Shown here in pieces: positions 27,667 to 34,902 of a DNA stretch of 64,000 nucleotides. Source of the stretch: Nitrospira sp. ST-bin5 (GTDB lineage Bacteria > Nitrospirota > Nitrospiria > Nitrospirales > Nitrospiraceae); NCBI GenBank assembly GCA_002083555.1, contig MSXN01000005.1, positions 138,114 through 202,113 of the forward strand, in the 5' to 3' direction. The position numbers and the translations under genes are program-made. The notes beneath the pieces are model-generated. The model saw only the letters and a program-made list of their open reading frames with translations. It did not search any database and had not been told where the DNA came from. Position 1 is the first letter of the stretch. Each line of letters opens with the position of its first letter.

Positions 27667-28101
27667 TTAGGAGAGCGGTCCGGAGGGTTCCGGGGCCCCA
27701 TGGGAGGACATCTGAATGACGTTGAAATCTTTTTGTGCGATGAGGTGCCCCTCCATGCGAAGGCGGAATTCGTAGCGGCCGGGAGCGGGAAACATCAGTG
27801 AAGGAATATTGATGCCGAAGTCGGAGATCTGCAACCGGTCGGCGATGACGATATTGGGGAGGGTGGCGCGACAGACCAGCTGCTCCGTATTGATGTACGC
27901 CAGATCGATATCGAAGTGGTACGTGCCTTCTGCGTCGGTGAGGCAGAAATACAGGCCCATCTGGTTGTGCTGAAACGGGAAGGAGGCGGCTTGTAAGTGG
28001 GTGAAGATGCCGATGAGGCTTTTCTTCTTGGTCTGACTGTCTTCGATGACTTGGTCGCACACCAAAAAGGCTTGTACGCTGGGTGTGTGGATGTCCGGCA
28101 T
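27667..28101 (-). CDS. DUF6941-like protein of unknown function
   Basis: 144 residues. The opening pattern VQAFLVCDQVIEDSQTKKKSLIGIF resembles the DUF6941 family, whose N-terminal beta strands read similarly. The rest is beta-rich with no catalytic motif, signal or membrane helix. It is 142 bp downstream of the next unknown gene on the same strand. The family name is a tentative recollection. Confidence 0.55.
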   Translation of the reverse strand: MPDIHTPSVQAFLVCDQVIEDSQTKKKSLIGIFTHLQAASFPFQHNQMGLYFCLTDAEGTYHFDIDLAYINTEQLVCRATLPNIVIADRLQISDFGINIPSLMFPAPGRYEFRLRMEGHLIAQKDFNVIQMSSHGAPEPSGPLS

Positions 28102-28242
28102 GAACGTTATTCTACGAGACGAATGACGTTTCGCAAAGGACTCTTCCGAATTGTGGAAGCGTCTCTGTGGGAGCCGATCCTGAGTGGTGTACGGTGTTGA
28201 GTCGATTGGGGGAGGAACACGAGCGGATTGATCAGTGCAACG

Positions 28243-28779
28243 TCAGCCAAGCACCACGGTGCCGCCTTTGTTTTCACTGACGTCACCGAAGAGGGTCGTG
28301 CCGGAGCCAATGCGGCAGTAATGGGGCGTGATATCCACGAGCATTCCCTTATGCGAATAGAATTTCCCCAGCACCACCTGGATCTTCTTGTGAGCCACGA
28401 CGCAAGCTTCCAGCACCGTTTGGCCGGTGGACTGATCGGTCACGCGGACCCACGGAAGGTCGGTGGTCACGCTGTCATCCGCACGATGTACCTCGACGCT
28501 GAACTGATCGGTCGGATTCAGCACCAAGACATTGCGGCGAAGATGGCCGATGTGCGTCCCTGTTTCACCGTACAGATCGATCGTGACGAGAAGTAAGCCC
28601 TGCTCCGGTTTCGATTCCAAAAACAGCTGTTCTTTCCCCTGGATCCGAACCACCCCGTTGGTGTTGCGAAACTTATTGGAACCGATGAGCAGCTCGAGGC
28701 CTAGCCTCGAGGATTCCGTGTCGATGGGATCGGGCGTGGCGGCACCGATTGTGCGGTGTGGGGCAAGAGATTCCGACAT
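28243..28779 (-). CDS. Hypothetical soluble protein
   Basis: 178 residues, mostly predicted beta strands (GLLLVTIDLYGETGTHIGHL, FSVEVHRADD) in a Gln/Thr/Val-rich background, with no signal peptide. It resembles a surface or structural beta-sandwich but no family is recognised. Codon use matches the surrounding chromosome. Confidence 0.55.
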   Translation of the reverse strand: MSESLAPHRTIGAATPDPIDTESSRLGLELLIGSNKFRNTNGVVRIQGKEQLFLESKPEQGLLLVTIDLYGETGTHIGHLRRNVLVLNPTDQFSVEVHRADDSVTTDLPWVRVTDQSTGQTVLEACVVAHKKIQVVLGKFYSHKGMLVDITPHYCRIGSGTTLFGDVSENKGGTVVLG

Positions 28780-29094
28780 TGTGATCCTCGTTCTAGTATG
28801 TCCTCGAACAGGCGGATTCGCCCCCTGATCGGAAGGTGAGAGGCTAGGCTTTGGGCACCTGCTCTGTCAAGACTTTCCATAGGAATATGCGTGCCTCGGC
28901 TCGAAGCGGGTGATGCCTGAGTGGGCTCCGAAGGATATAGCCATTTCCCCCTTGGCTGGGCGCTCTCATTAGACGGCACGCGTGCGTGGGTGCGCCGTGT
29001 ATGTTTGCAAACCAGAAAGTCTCTGTGGTACCGTTCCTCCCTCGATTTGGCATCCTGCAGGCACGCATTGTACGGCTGTCGGTAGATCCCGGAT
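28780..29094. other. Non-coding stretch before tRNA-Glu
   Basis: 315 bp without a believable gene; short frames on both strands have no ribosome site or family resemblance. It should contain the tRNA-Glu promoter; TTGGCA at about 29048 is a weak -35 candidate. Confidence 0.5.
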
Positions 29095-29171
29095 GGTCCC
29101 ATCGTCTAGCCCGGTCAGGACGGAGCCCTCTCAAGGCTTAAACACGGGTTCAAATCCCGTTGGGACCACCA
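29095..29171 (+). tRNA. tRNA-Glu (anticodon CTC), island integration site
   Basis: Acceptor GGTCCCA pairs with TGGGACC, anticodon stem GAGCC/GGCTT with loop CTCTCAA gives CTC (codon GAG). T-arm ACGGG-TTCAAAT-CCCGT, discriminator A and encoded CCA at 29169-29171. The 3' half is the left attachment core of a genomic island; the gene itself is intact because the integrated element restored its 3' end. Confidence 0.93.
29138..29171 (+). repeat. attL: left 34-bp direct repeat in tRNA-Glu
   Basis: From the end of the anticodon arm through the T-arm, acceptor 3' strand and CCA. An exact second copy is at 35739-35772 in the same orientation. The bases immediately outside differ (C versus T on the left, C versus A on the right), so 34 bp is the full identity block. 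Confidence 0.9.
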
Positions 29172-29179
29172 CCTTGATT

Positions 29180-30196
29180 TTATTGAAGTTTTAGACTCCG
29201 TGTTTGAGGAACATACGAATGTTCCTCGAACATGGAATTCTTGTCACTCCGAAAACCCGCCATCATCTGCCGCGCGGACTCCTCGTAAAACGACACGGCT
29301 TGTTTCAATTGTGCCGGACGAATCATCGTGTAGATCTGCGTGGTATCGATGCGCGCATGTCCAAGCAGCGCGCGCACTTGCTCCAGGTCGTGCCGCTGCT
29401 CCAGCACTTCCATCGCGACGCCATGGCGGAGATCATGCGGCTTCAACATGGGATAGCCGATCATCCGTCCATAGAGTTTGCACAACCGCCAGATGTTTTT
29501 CCCGGTCATCGGTGCTCGCTGCTTTCCGAGTGACCTCCGTCCCCACACAGACCAAAAGAGTGGCGTCTCCGGTGTGACCGTCGTGACAGACGGCGTGACC
29601 ACCTGCGCGACGTAGGCATGCAGATACCGCATGACGGGTTCAGGCAGCGGAATGTCTCTCGTATGACCGCCCTTGACCCGAACACGGCGCAATCCCCACA
29701 GCGCATCCAAGTGTCTCGCTTGAAGAGTGGCCACGGATTCTCGACGCATGCCGGTGAAGCGCAGGATCAGGAAGACAGCCACATCACGAGGCCGCTGTCG
29801 GCTTCTGGCCGCTTCAATCAATGCATCCATCAGGGCCGGTGTCGGCACCTGTTTGGGAGGCTCGATCCGATGCGGAGGCCGATCCATTCCGGCAAGGGGA
29901 TTCGCCTGCAGTGCTTCCCGCTTCACCAGCCAGCTACAAAAGCTGGAGAGCGCGGATTGGCGACTCCTGATCGTGCCGAGTGAGAGATCACGTGCGGCCA
30001 TCTCATCCATCCAGTCCTGAATCACCGCCTTTGACAAGTCTGAGAGTCGTGCCACTCGTCCGAAGCGCGCGCGCCCGAACACTAAGAACTGCTCTAACAC
30101 CCAGCGATAGGCCTGCACCCCTCCTTCCGTCTTCCCTCGCTGTTTGAGTTGGTACTGACAAAACTGCTCCACCAATTCTACTAAGGGTCGTGTCAT
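29180..30196 (-). CDS. Tyrosine recombinase (island integrase)
   Basis: 338 residues from the ATG at 30196 (MTRPLVELVEQF); the open frame runs 45 codons further without family similarity. N-terminal SAM-like DNA-binding domain (about 5-100) precedes the catalytic domain. Active-site residues are all present: R151 (FTGMRRES), K175 (RVKGGHTR), H254 and R257 (HDLRHG), H280 (LLGHARIDT) and Y289 (QIYT). It should catalyse integration at, and excision from, the tRNA-Glu 3' end. Confidence 0.93.
   Translation of the reverse strand: MTRPLVELVEQFCQYQLKQRGKTEGGVQAYRWVLEQFLVFGRARFGRVARLSDLSKAVIQDWMDEMAARDLSLGTIRSRQSALSSFCSWLVKREALQANPLAGMDRPPHRIEPPKQVPTPALMDALIEAARSRQRPRDVAVFLILRFTGMRRESVATLQARHLDALWGLRRVRVKGGHTRDIPLPEPVMRYLHAYVAQVVTPSVTTVTPETPLFWSVWGRRSLGKQRAPMTGKNIWRLCKLYGRMIGYPMLKPHDLRHGVAMEVLEQRHDLEQVRALLGHARIDTTQIYTMIRPAQLKQAVSFYEESARQMMAGFRSDKNSMFEEHSYVPQTRSLKLQ
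29206..29227. repeat. Perfect inverted repeat in the integrase 3' end
   Basis: GAGGAACAT-ACGA-ATGTTCCTC, 9-bp arms and a 4-bp loop, followed by another GAACATG at 29229-29234. It is 35 bp inside attL and within the integrase coding region. No T-run follows, so a recombinase or excisionase binding site is more likely than a terminator. Confidence 0.55.
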
Positions 30197-30510
30197 GACA
30201 GTGCCTTTCCGGTCCCCGCCACAACTACGACTTCGCCGGGGGGAAGTATGCGGAGGCACCAGCCAGCCGTCAAGCCGTGTCGGAGACTCTTGCGCCTTGT
30301 CAGTGACGATCAGTTCCGTATCCATGCTCACATCATCGAACGATCAAATCGGGGGAGTCTTGTGACACCCCCGTACCCCCCAGATGCGCCCGCGCGTCCG
30401 CCGGCGTCGATAGAGGGGGGCTGGGCGGCCCTCAGAGCATCGGCCTGGCCTTCCGGCGGCTTCTTCAGGCCCGCCCGCTGCACGAAGGGCCGTCCAGCAC
30501 CTCAGAATTG
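30197..30510. other. Non-coding region upstream of the integrase
   Basis: About 310 bp between integrase and zinc-ribbon genes, both on the minus strand. C-rich tracts (around 30366-30380 and 30411-30420) are visible. No gene with a ribosome site is apparent. It should contain the integrase promoter. Confidence 0.4.
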
Positions 30511-30541
30511 TCCCTGCCCTGGTTTGGGGTGGGGGCAGGGA
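30511..30541 (-). terminator. Hairpin after the zinc-ribbon gene
   Basis: Perfect 9-bp stem TCCCTGCCC / GGGCAGGGA with a 13-nt loop, 10 bp beyond the stop at 30551. No U-run follows on the minus strand, so termination efficiency is uncertain; it would also separate this gene from the integrase. Confidence 0.45.
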
Positions 30542-30550
30542 ACTGTATGT

Positions 30551-31000
30551 TTATCGAACGAGCGCCTTTAGCTGATCCTTATCCAATCGTGTCCCGAATT
30601 CCCGTTCCACTCGTTCAGCCATCTCCTGCCAGGTTCGCCCGGCGGCTTTCATCTCTTTGAGGACATCGAGCGCTTTTACTAACGAGCGGTCCGCCAGGCC
30701 CCCGGGTTCTGGTTGGCGTATCCCCAATGCCTTGCCCAGATCTTTCCGTAACGAGTCTTGGAGTGCCGCTCGACTGAATGAGGTGACGACGGGAGCAGGA
30801 GCAGGTTTCGGTTTGCGTGGCCGATCCCAATAGGGGCTTTTGCAACTGGGGCAGCGGAGTGGCTTCTTAGGGCGACGGGGCCACCACCTGTTCGCGCACC
30901 GCAGGCAGGTCTGCTGTTGGAGCACCGCCGAGTCGGGTCTTCCCGATGCGAGTGCTCCCTTGATAGCAGCATCTGCTCGTACTCTGTTGAAATCCCTCAT
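30551..31000 (-). CDS. Zinc-ribbon protein of unknown function (island)
   Basis: 149 residues. A Cys4 zinc ribbon is formed by CLRC (about 32-35) and CPSC (about 50-53), with basic residues between (WWPRRPKKPLR). The ribbon is followed by SPYWDRPRKPKP, a context common in small DNA- or RNA-associated proteins. The C-terminal 45 residues are helical and charged (TWQEMAERVEREFG). AGGGA precedes the ATG. A regulator or recombination accessory protein is possible; the function is not known. Confidence 0.6.
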   Translation of the reverse strand: MRDFNRVRADAAIKGALASGRPDSAVLQQQTCLRCANRWWPRRPKKPLRCPSCKSPYWDRPRKPKPAPAPVVTSFSRAALQDSLRKDLGKALGIRQPEPGGLADRSLVKALDVLKEMKAAGRTWQEMAERVEREFGTRLDKDQLKALVR

Positions 31001-31020
31001 CTTACGTCCCTGGAATTAGC

Positions 31021-31072
31021 GCCCCCGTTTTACTAAGCGGGGGCTTTCTGCCCGCCGGGCGCAGCCGGCGGG
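31021..31072. repeat. Tandem stem-loops downstream of the RHH gene
   Basis: First hairpin GCCCCCG / CGGGGGC (31021-31027 and 31038-31044), second CCCGCCGG / CCGGCGGG (31051-31058 and 31065-31072). The pair could end transcription of the RHH gene. A related sequence stands on the other side of that gene at about 31426-31480. Confidence 0.55.
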
Positions 31073-31086
31073 ACAGCAGGCCTCGC

Positions 31087-31317
31087 TTAGTCCATCACTG
31101 GTTTGGCCTTCAGGCGGCGACTCAGGGCATCCATCGCCTTCATCCCGATCGTGCGCCCGACGATCCTCAAGGCTTGCAGCTCCCCATCCACGACCATTTC
31201 CATCAACATGCAGGCCCGGATGTACTCCGAGACGGTCATCCCGGCTTTCTTGGCGCATTTCTCGATCAACGCCTTTTCTTCCTCGTTCACGCGAAACTGC
31301 ATCATTTGGGTTTTCAT
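31087..31317 (-). CDS. Ribbon-helix-helix DNA-binding protein
   Basis: 76 residues. QMMQFRVNEEEKALIEKCAKKAGMTVSEYIRACM is the classic RHH plan: a beta strand with alternating residues, helix, turn and helix, as in MobC/DUF1778/CopG proteins. Such proteins dimerise and bind short direct or inverted repeats, often their own promoter. Spaced repeats immediately upstream fit autoregulation. It could be an antitoxin, a MobC-like nicking accessory or an excisionase. No toxin partner is adjacent on its strand. Confidence 0.75.
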   Translation of the reverse strand: MKTQMMQFRVNEEEKALIEKCAKKAGMTVSEYIRACMLMEMVVDGELQALRIVGRTIGMKAMDALSRRLKAKPVMD

Positions 31318-31330
31318 AAGCCCTCCGGTG

Positions 31331-31380
31331 TATGTCAGAATGCATGACAGAACTGTACGTCACTGTGCATGACGTGTCAA
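31331..31380 (-). promoter_or_regulatory. Probable operator of the RHH gene
   Basis: Two exact TGCATGAC copies (31341-31348 and 31366-31373, 25 bp apart) interleaved with GTCA half-sites at 31334, 31359 and 31375. The 25-bp period and TGAC/GTCA alternation are what RHH dimers bind. The cluster starts 14 bp before the start codon. Confidence 0.5.
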
Positions 31381-31451
31381 GACAGCAGAGGCGAGCGAGG
31401 GCGAGTGCTGTATTTGTTGTCTCCCGTGTTACTGAGACGGGGGGGCTGTTC

Positions 31452-31480
31452 CGCCCGTCCGGCTGCCGCCGGATCGGGCG
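31452..31480. repeat. Imperfect stem-loop upstream of the RHH gene
   Basis: CGCCCG-T-CCGGC / GCCGG-AT-CGGGCG with a TGCC loop. The sequence leading into it (GTTACTGAGACGGGGG) parallels GTTTTACTAAGCGGGGG before the hairpins at 31021-31072, so the two are diverged direct copies about 400 bp apart. Confidence 0.5.
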
Positions 31481-31587
31481 TCTACGATCCAGCACAGTAG
31501 AGCTTGACAGGTCTTAATGGGTGGCCTAGCGTTGCAAATTGAACCAAGGCGAGGGTCTAACACTTTTCACTTCGACAATATTTGATT

Positions 31588-31998
31588 ATGGACGGTACAA
31601 GCTCTGCGAAGGCGATTCTTAGGTGGGCTGCTTTAGCGCCTGGAGCTATAGCAGCCGGTTGGTTGGCATGGGTTCTTGTTAACTTCCTTAACCGGTTGAC
31701 GATGAGTTTTCAAGGGCTCGATCCCAATTCTTTTCTCGGAAGAGCTTATATAGAGACTCTATCCGGTCTCATAATGGGGGCCGCTTTTGTGTACGTAGGC
31801 GCAAAAATAGCACCCGCCCATAATAAGAATGTGTCGTTTGTTCTTGCAGGGATCGCGTTTATGATGTCAGGCATTGCGTTATTCCCCGCCATAGTGAAAC
31901 CCGATTATTGGGCAATCTGGTCGGGCTTATGCGTCGGTTTCGGTGCCGGATCAGTTGTTTACTCCATTAGCAAAGGCCAAATTAATCTCGAGGCATAA
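31588..31998 (+). CDS. Small polytopic membrane protein (island, unknown)
   Basis: 136 residues from the ATG at 31588; a TTG two codons earlier is possible. About four hydrophobic segments: near 13-33, 55-75, 83-103 and 107-127. No domain is recognised. Base composition is visibly A+T-richer than the chromosome. It is followed after 5 bp by the next gene, which has a GTG start, so the two are probably co-transcribed. Could be the membrane part of a defence or stress module; this is inference from context only. Confidence 0.55.
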   Translation: MDGTSSAKAILRWAALAPGAIAAGWLAWVLVNFLNRLTMSFQGLDPNSFLGRAYIETLSGLIMGAAFVYVGAKIAPAHNKNVSFVLAGIAFMMSGIALFPAIVKPDYWAIWSGLCVGFGAGSVVYSISKGQINLEA

Positions 31999-32003
31999 CG
32001 GTC

Positions 32004-32645
32004 GTGAAATTAGCAACTGATCTCGACCGTAACCAACCATACCTTTTGGGACTACTTCTCCGCTTCGATGAGGAGCAAGCCCGAGCAATAGAGTTTTTCC
32101 GCAAACTAAATCCAAGCTTCATACCGCCCCCCATCCCGCAAGGTGCTTCTCAGAGTGTGAGGGGGCAACTTGCGACGCATTCGTTGGCTCTCGGCATTGC
32201 ATTCGCTGCGATGAGCTCACAGGGCAAGCTTATGGTTGGCAGCAAGGAGGTGTCTATTATGGATGGCGCCATAGGTCTGAGCTATGCGATGTTTATTGGG
32301 ATACTGTTGTCGGGCTATTTGAAGGCTGACGGTGTTGAGATTGAAACCATACCATTACCCAATAGTTTCGCCGAGCAGTTCGTGTACCTAGACAAGACTC
32401 AGCGAAAGGAACTGGCCAATAAAGGCCTGGAATTATTTCAAGACATGATCCACCATCTGCCGAGTTACCCCAATTTCCAGGACTGGCATGATACGCTTTC
32501 ACAGGTTATCCGGATCTGGCTCGCTTCCACGATATCAGACAAAAGGACGAAGGAAGCTGACGAGGATTTTCGAAATATATTCTCATATCAGCTAAGTTCG
32601 CTTTATGCGGCGGTGGAACATAAGACTAACGAGCCACAGAGCTAA
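32004..32645 (+). CDS. Unknown island protein, middle gene of a three-gene set
   Basis: 213 residues from a GTG. The N-terminal third is polar with a proline run (SFIPPPIPQG). Residues about 55-105 contain two moderately hydrophobic helices (LALGIAFAAMSS and IGLSYAMFIGILLSGY), and the rest is helical and charged. No catalytic motif stands out. It is 5 bp after the membrane protein gene and 15 bp before the HEPN-like gene, and shares their A+T-rich composition. I do not recognise the family. Confidence 0.5.
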   Translation: MKLATDLDRNQPYLLGLLLRFDEEQARAIEFFRKLNPSFIPPPIPQGASQSVRGQLATHSLALGIAFAAMSSQGKLMVGSKEVSIMDGAIGLSYAMFIGILLSGYLKADGVEIETIPLPNSFAEQFVYLDKTQRKELANKGLELFQDMIHHLPSYPNFQDWHDTLSQVIRIWLASTISDKRTKEADEDFRNIFSYQLSSLYAAVEHKTNEPQS

Positions 32646-32660
32646 ACCATCAATAAGTTT

Positions 32661-33158
32661 ATGACAATTATGCCTACTTTCGATGAGCGCTTTCACAAGG
32701 ACCTCACTGCGGAAGATGAACTTGGTGCTGTCATCCGGGCTCACATACACATTGAGTCGAGTATAATTGATTTTGTTCGTGCACGCGTTCACTACCCTGA
32801 TGACCTTCCGAGGCTTCAGTACGAAGCGCGACTCCGTTTGGCGACCTCACTAGGCTTGAAACAAGAGTACTTCGAGGGCCTTAAGCTAATCGGGGATATT
32901 CGAAACAGCTTCAGCCATAAGCTTGATGCCACGCTCACGGACGCCAAAATCAACGAACTCTTCTCGAAGCTCTGTGACGAGGGACGGGAATTGACTCTCA
33001 CAGCCTACCAGATGACAAATCGTCACCTGGAGATGACGGATACGCTGCCATTCGACAAGTTGCCCGCCAGAGATCGCTTTACTCTAATAGCCGTTACTCT
33101 AAAAGCATATGTCGCTGCTGCTGCGCATGAGGCTGTGTCTAGGAAATGTGCGAACTAA
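32661..33158 (+). CDS. HEPN/MtlR-like protein (island)
   Basis: 165 residues, all helical. The layout ELGAVIRAHIHIESSIIDFVRA ... LGLKQEYFEGLKLIGDIRNSFSH resembles mannitol-repressor-like (MtlR) and HEPN proteins. R81-NSFS-H86 is an R-x4-H motif of the HEPN RNase type. HEPN RNases act as toxins or defence effectors. Without a structure it could equally be a non-catalytic MtlR-like regulator. Last gene of the A+T-rich three-gene cluster, just upstream of VapBC. Confidence 0.55.
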   Translation: MTIMPTFDERFHKDLTAEDELGAVIRAHIHIESSIIDFVRARVHYPDDLPRLQYEARLRLATSLGLKQEYFEGLKLIGDIRNSFSHKLDATLTDAKINELFSKLCDEGRELTLTAYQMTNRHLEMTDTLPFDKLPARDRFTLIAVTLKAYVAAAAHEAVSRKCAN

Positions 33159-33261
33159 AGAATGGATAGCGGTGAGATTATTGGGGAAGCTTCACTATTT
33201 GCATCCAGTGCCAAGATTTGCCCGCTTCGGGGACCCGATCAAGACTCGGACTATGCAAGAG

Positions 33262-33290
33262 TTGACCGGATAGTCGTAAGACGATACTAT
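33262..33290 (+). promoter_or_regulatory. Promoter of vapBC
   Basis: TTGACC at 33262-33267, a 17-bp spacer and TACTAT at 33285-33290. A palindrome TCGT-AAG-ACGA (33274-33284) fills the spacer, well placed for repression by the VapB-VapC complex. Confidence 0.7.
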
Positions 33291-33319
33291 GATCGATACG
33301 ATAAACGTAAGGAGGTAGT

Positions 33320-33529
33320 ATGGCGACAACGACGATCTCGTCCAAGTTCCAAGTCGTGATCCCGAAGGAAGTTCGTGACAAGCTCCATCTCACCCCCAGC
33401 CAGCGCTTGCAGGTGGTGGAAAAGGGAGGCGTCATTACCCTGGTGCCGGAAGTGCCTCTGAAATCGCTGAAGGGTGCGCTCAAGGGCATGTCCGCGACAG
33501 ATCTCCGCGAGAAGAAGGACCGGGTGTGA
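33320..33529 (+). CDS. vapB: AbrB/SpoVT-type antitoxin VapB
   Basis: 69 residues. The swapped-hairpin fold signature ISSKFQVVIPKEVRDKLHL is followed by GGVITLVPE; the basic C-terminus would wrap around VapC. AAGGAGGT precedes the ATG. Its stop overlaps the vapC start as GTGA. It should neutralise VapC and repress its own promoter. Confidence 0.9.
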   Translation: MATTTISSKFQVVIPKEVRDKLHLTPSQRLQVVEKGGVITLVPEVPLKSLKGALKGMSATDLREKKDRV

Positions 33530-33897
33530 AAGTCTTATTGGATTCCAGCGGATGGATTGAATTCTTCACCGATGGTCCTCTGGCCGACCGCTATGCGGCC
33601 TATCTCACCCCTCGATATCAGCTCATTACACCGACCATCGTGCTGTACGAGGTCTACAAGAAGATCAAACGAGAAAAGGGTGAAGAGACGGCATTATTGT
33701 TTGCGGGTCGGCTCAATACCACCGAGGTCATTCAACTGACGGAATCGATTGCACTTCTCGCCGCTGATGTGAGTTTGCGGCATGGGTTAGCCATGGCTGA
33801 TGCGATCGTCTATGCCACCGCTAAAGACCAGGACGCTGAGGTGGTCACAGGTGATGCGGATCTGAAGGATCTGCCAGGAGTGGTTTACGTCAAGTAG
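33526..33897 (+). CDS. vapC: PIN-domain toxin VapC
   Basis: 123 residues from a GTG overlapping the vapB stop. The PIN acidic residues D6 (LLDSSGW), E42 (LYEVYK), D92 (MADAIVYA) and D110 (TGDADL) are all present, so a Mg-dependent RNase active site is intact. VapC toxins cut tRNA or rRNA. Composition is closer to the chromosome than the upstream cluster. Confidence 0.92.
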   Translation: MKVLLDSSGWIEFFTDGPLADRYAAYLTPRYQLITPTIVLYEVYKKIKREKGEETALLFAGRLNTTEVIQLTESIALLAADVSLRHGLAMADAIVYATAKDQDAEVVTGDADLKDLPGVVYVK

Positions 33898-34092
33898 GTG
33901 TCCGGTCAGTGCTCTGTTTCAGAGTCAACACATACCCCCGCCCCACTCCCCCTGACGTTGATGAAAGACACAAAGACGAATCTCGGGACCATCTTGGACT
34001 TATGCTCTCATTCTGCGAAAATATCGCACGGGTCTTATCCGGTGTTACACGGCAAGTGAGATTTTATACGGAACCGCAGGGAGTGTTCCACT

Positions 34093-34779
34093 ATGAAGAT
34101 ATTTCTCGTTGTCATCGTAGTAGCAACGCTCATCGGTGGGTTCGTCGTCGGCGAACTCATGGACAAGACGTTTTCGCTGCTTGGAGCTGTGGTTGGGGGC
34201 GTAGGACTGACTGCGGTATTACTGGGCCTCGGTGCATTTTTTACTGCCCAAGAAGAAAAGAAAAAGAAAGAGACGCTTCCACCAGAGATTCGTGGTGCCT
34301 TTGATCGATTGATGGGGAAAAGCTTAAATTCCCCATCTAGCAGACCAGTCGTGTCAAAGTTAGGATCTTCGAAGAAATCGGCCGCAAGCCCAAAAGACGA
34401 TCTGCTAAGTATTGAAGGCACTATTAAGAGTTTGATGGAGCAAGATGCTGAGTCTATTGATCGTGGCGAAATACCTGAAAGACGCCTTATTCCTCACCAT
34501 GCAATCAAGCGCGATGTCATCATAACCGCCTACAGCAAAGATTTTCAGTTGGCTGTGAGCCAGATACGGGCAATGAGCTGGACAGAAGTAGAAAAGCAGC
34601 ACCGTCTTTCAGAAATCGAAGCTGACTTCGATAAACAAATTTATGGGATCAAGAGGCTGAGCTGGGAAGACCTGGATAAGATCATTGCGTTGATGAAGAA
34701 GACGAGAACTGACCTCGCGGAAATCGAAAGCGGTATTCGATCCAAAACCCCCATGTATAAAATTGTTGACCCGCTCTAG
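34093..34779 (+). CDS. Membrane-anchored coiled protein of unknown function (island)
   Basis: 228 residues. Two N-terminal membrane helices (about 2-22 and 28-50) are followed by a lysine-rich patch (EEKKKKE) and a long, charged, mainly helical cytoplasmic region ending in repeats of the RLSWEDLDKII and MSWTEVEKQ type. GGGAG lies before the ATG. No domain is recognised. Confidence 0.55.
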   Translation: MKIFLVVIVVATLIGGFVVGELMDKTFSLLGAVVGGVGLTAVLLGLGAFFTAQEEKKKKETLPPEIRGAFDRLMGKSLNSPSSRPVVSKLGSSKKSAASPKDDLLSIEGTIKSLMEQDAESIDRGEIPERRLIPHHAIKRDVIITAYSKDFQLAVSQIRAMSWTEVEKQHRLSEIEADFDKQIYGIKRLSWEDLDKIIALMKKTRTDLAEIESGIRSKTPMYKIVDPL

Positions 34780-34806
34780 TAAGCAAAAGCGGCAACTCGA
34801 ACAGTG

Positions 34807-34885
34807 GTTCACAACACCATCAACCCGGACGGTCAAAGGCAGAGCGAAGCGGCGATTTGACTGCCCGTTATGGTGAACGTTAGGC
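34807..34885 (+). repeat. Nested inverted repeats ending in GTTAGGC (attC-like)
   Basis: GTTCAC (34807-34812) pairs with GTGAAC (34873-34878), and GTCAAA (34832-34837) with TTTGAC (34856-34861). The structure ends in GTTAGGC (34879-34885), the core of integron attC R' boxes, just before a gene. A matching 5' RYYYAAC box is not clear, so an attC assignment is weak. Confidence 0.3.
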
Positions 34886-34902
34886 GGACAAGGAGCACAC
34901 GA

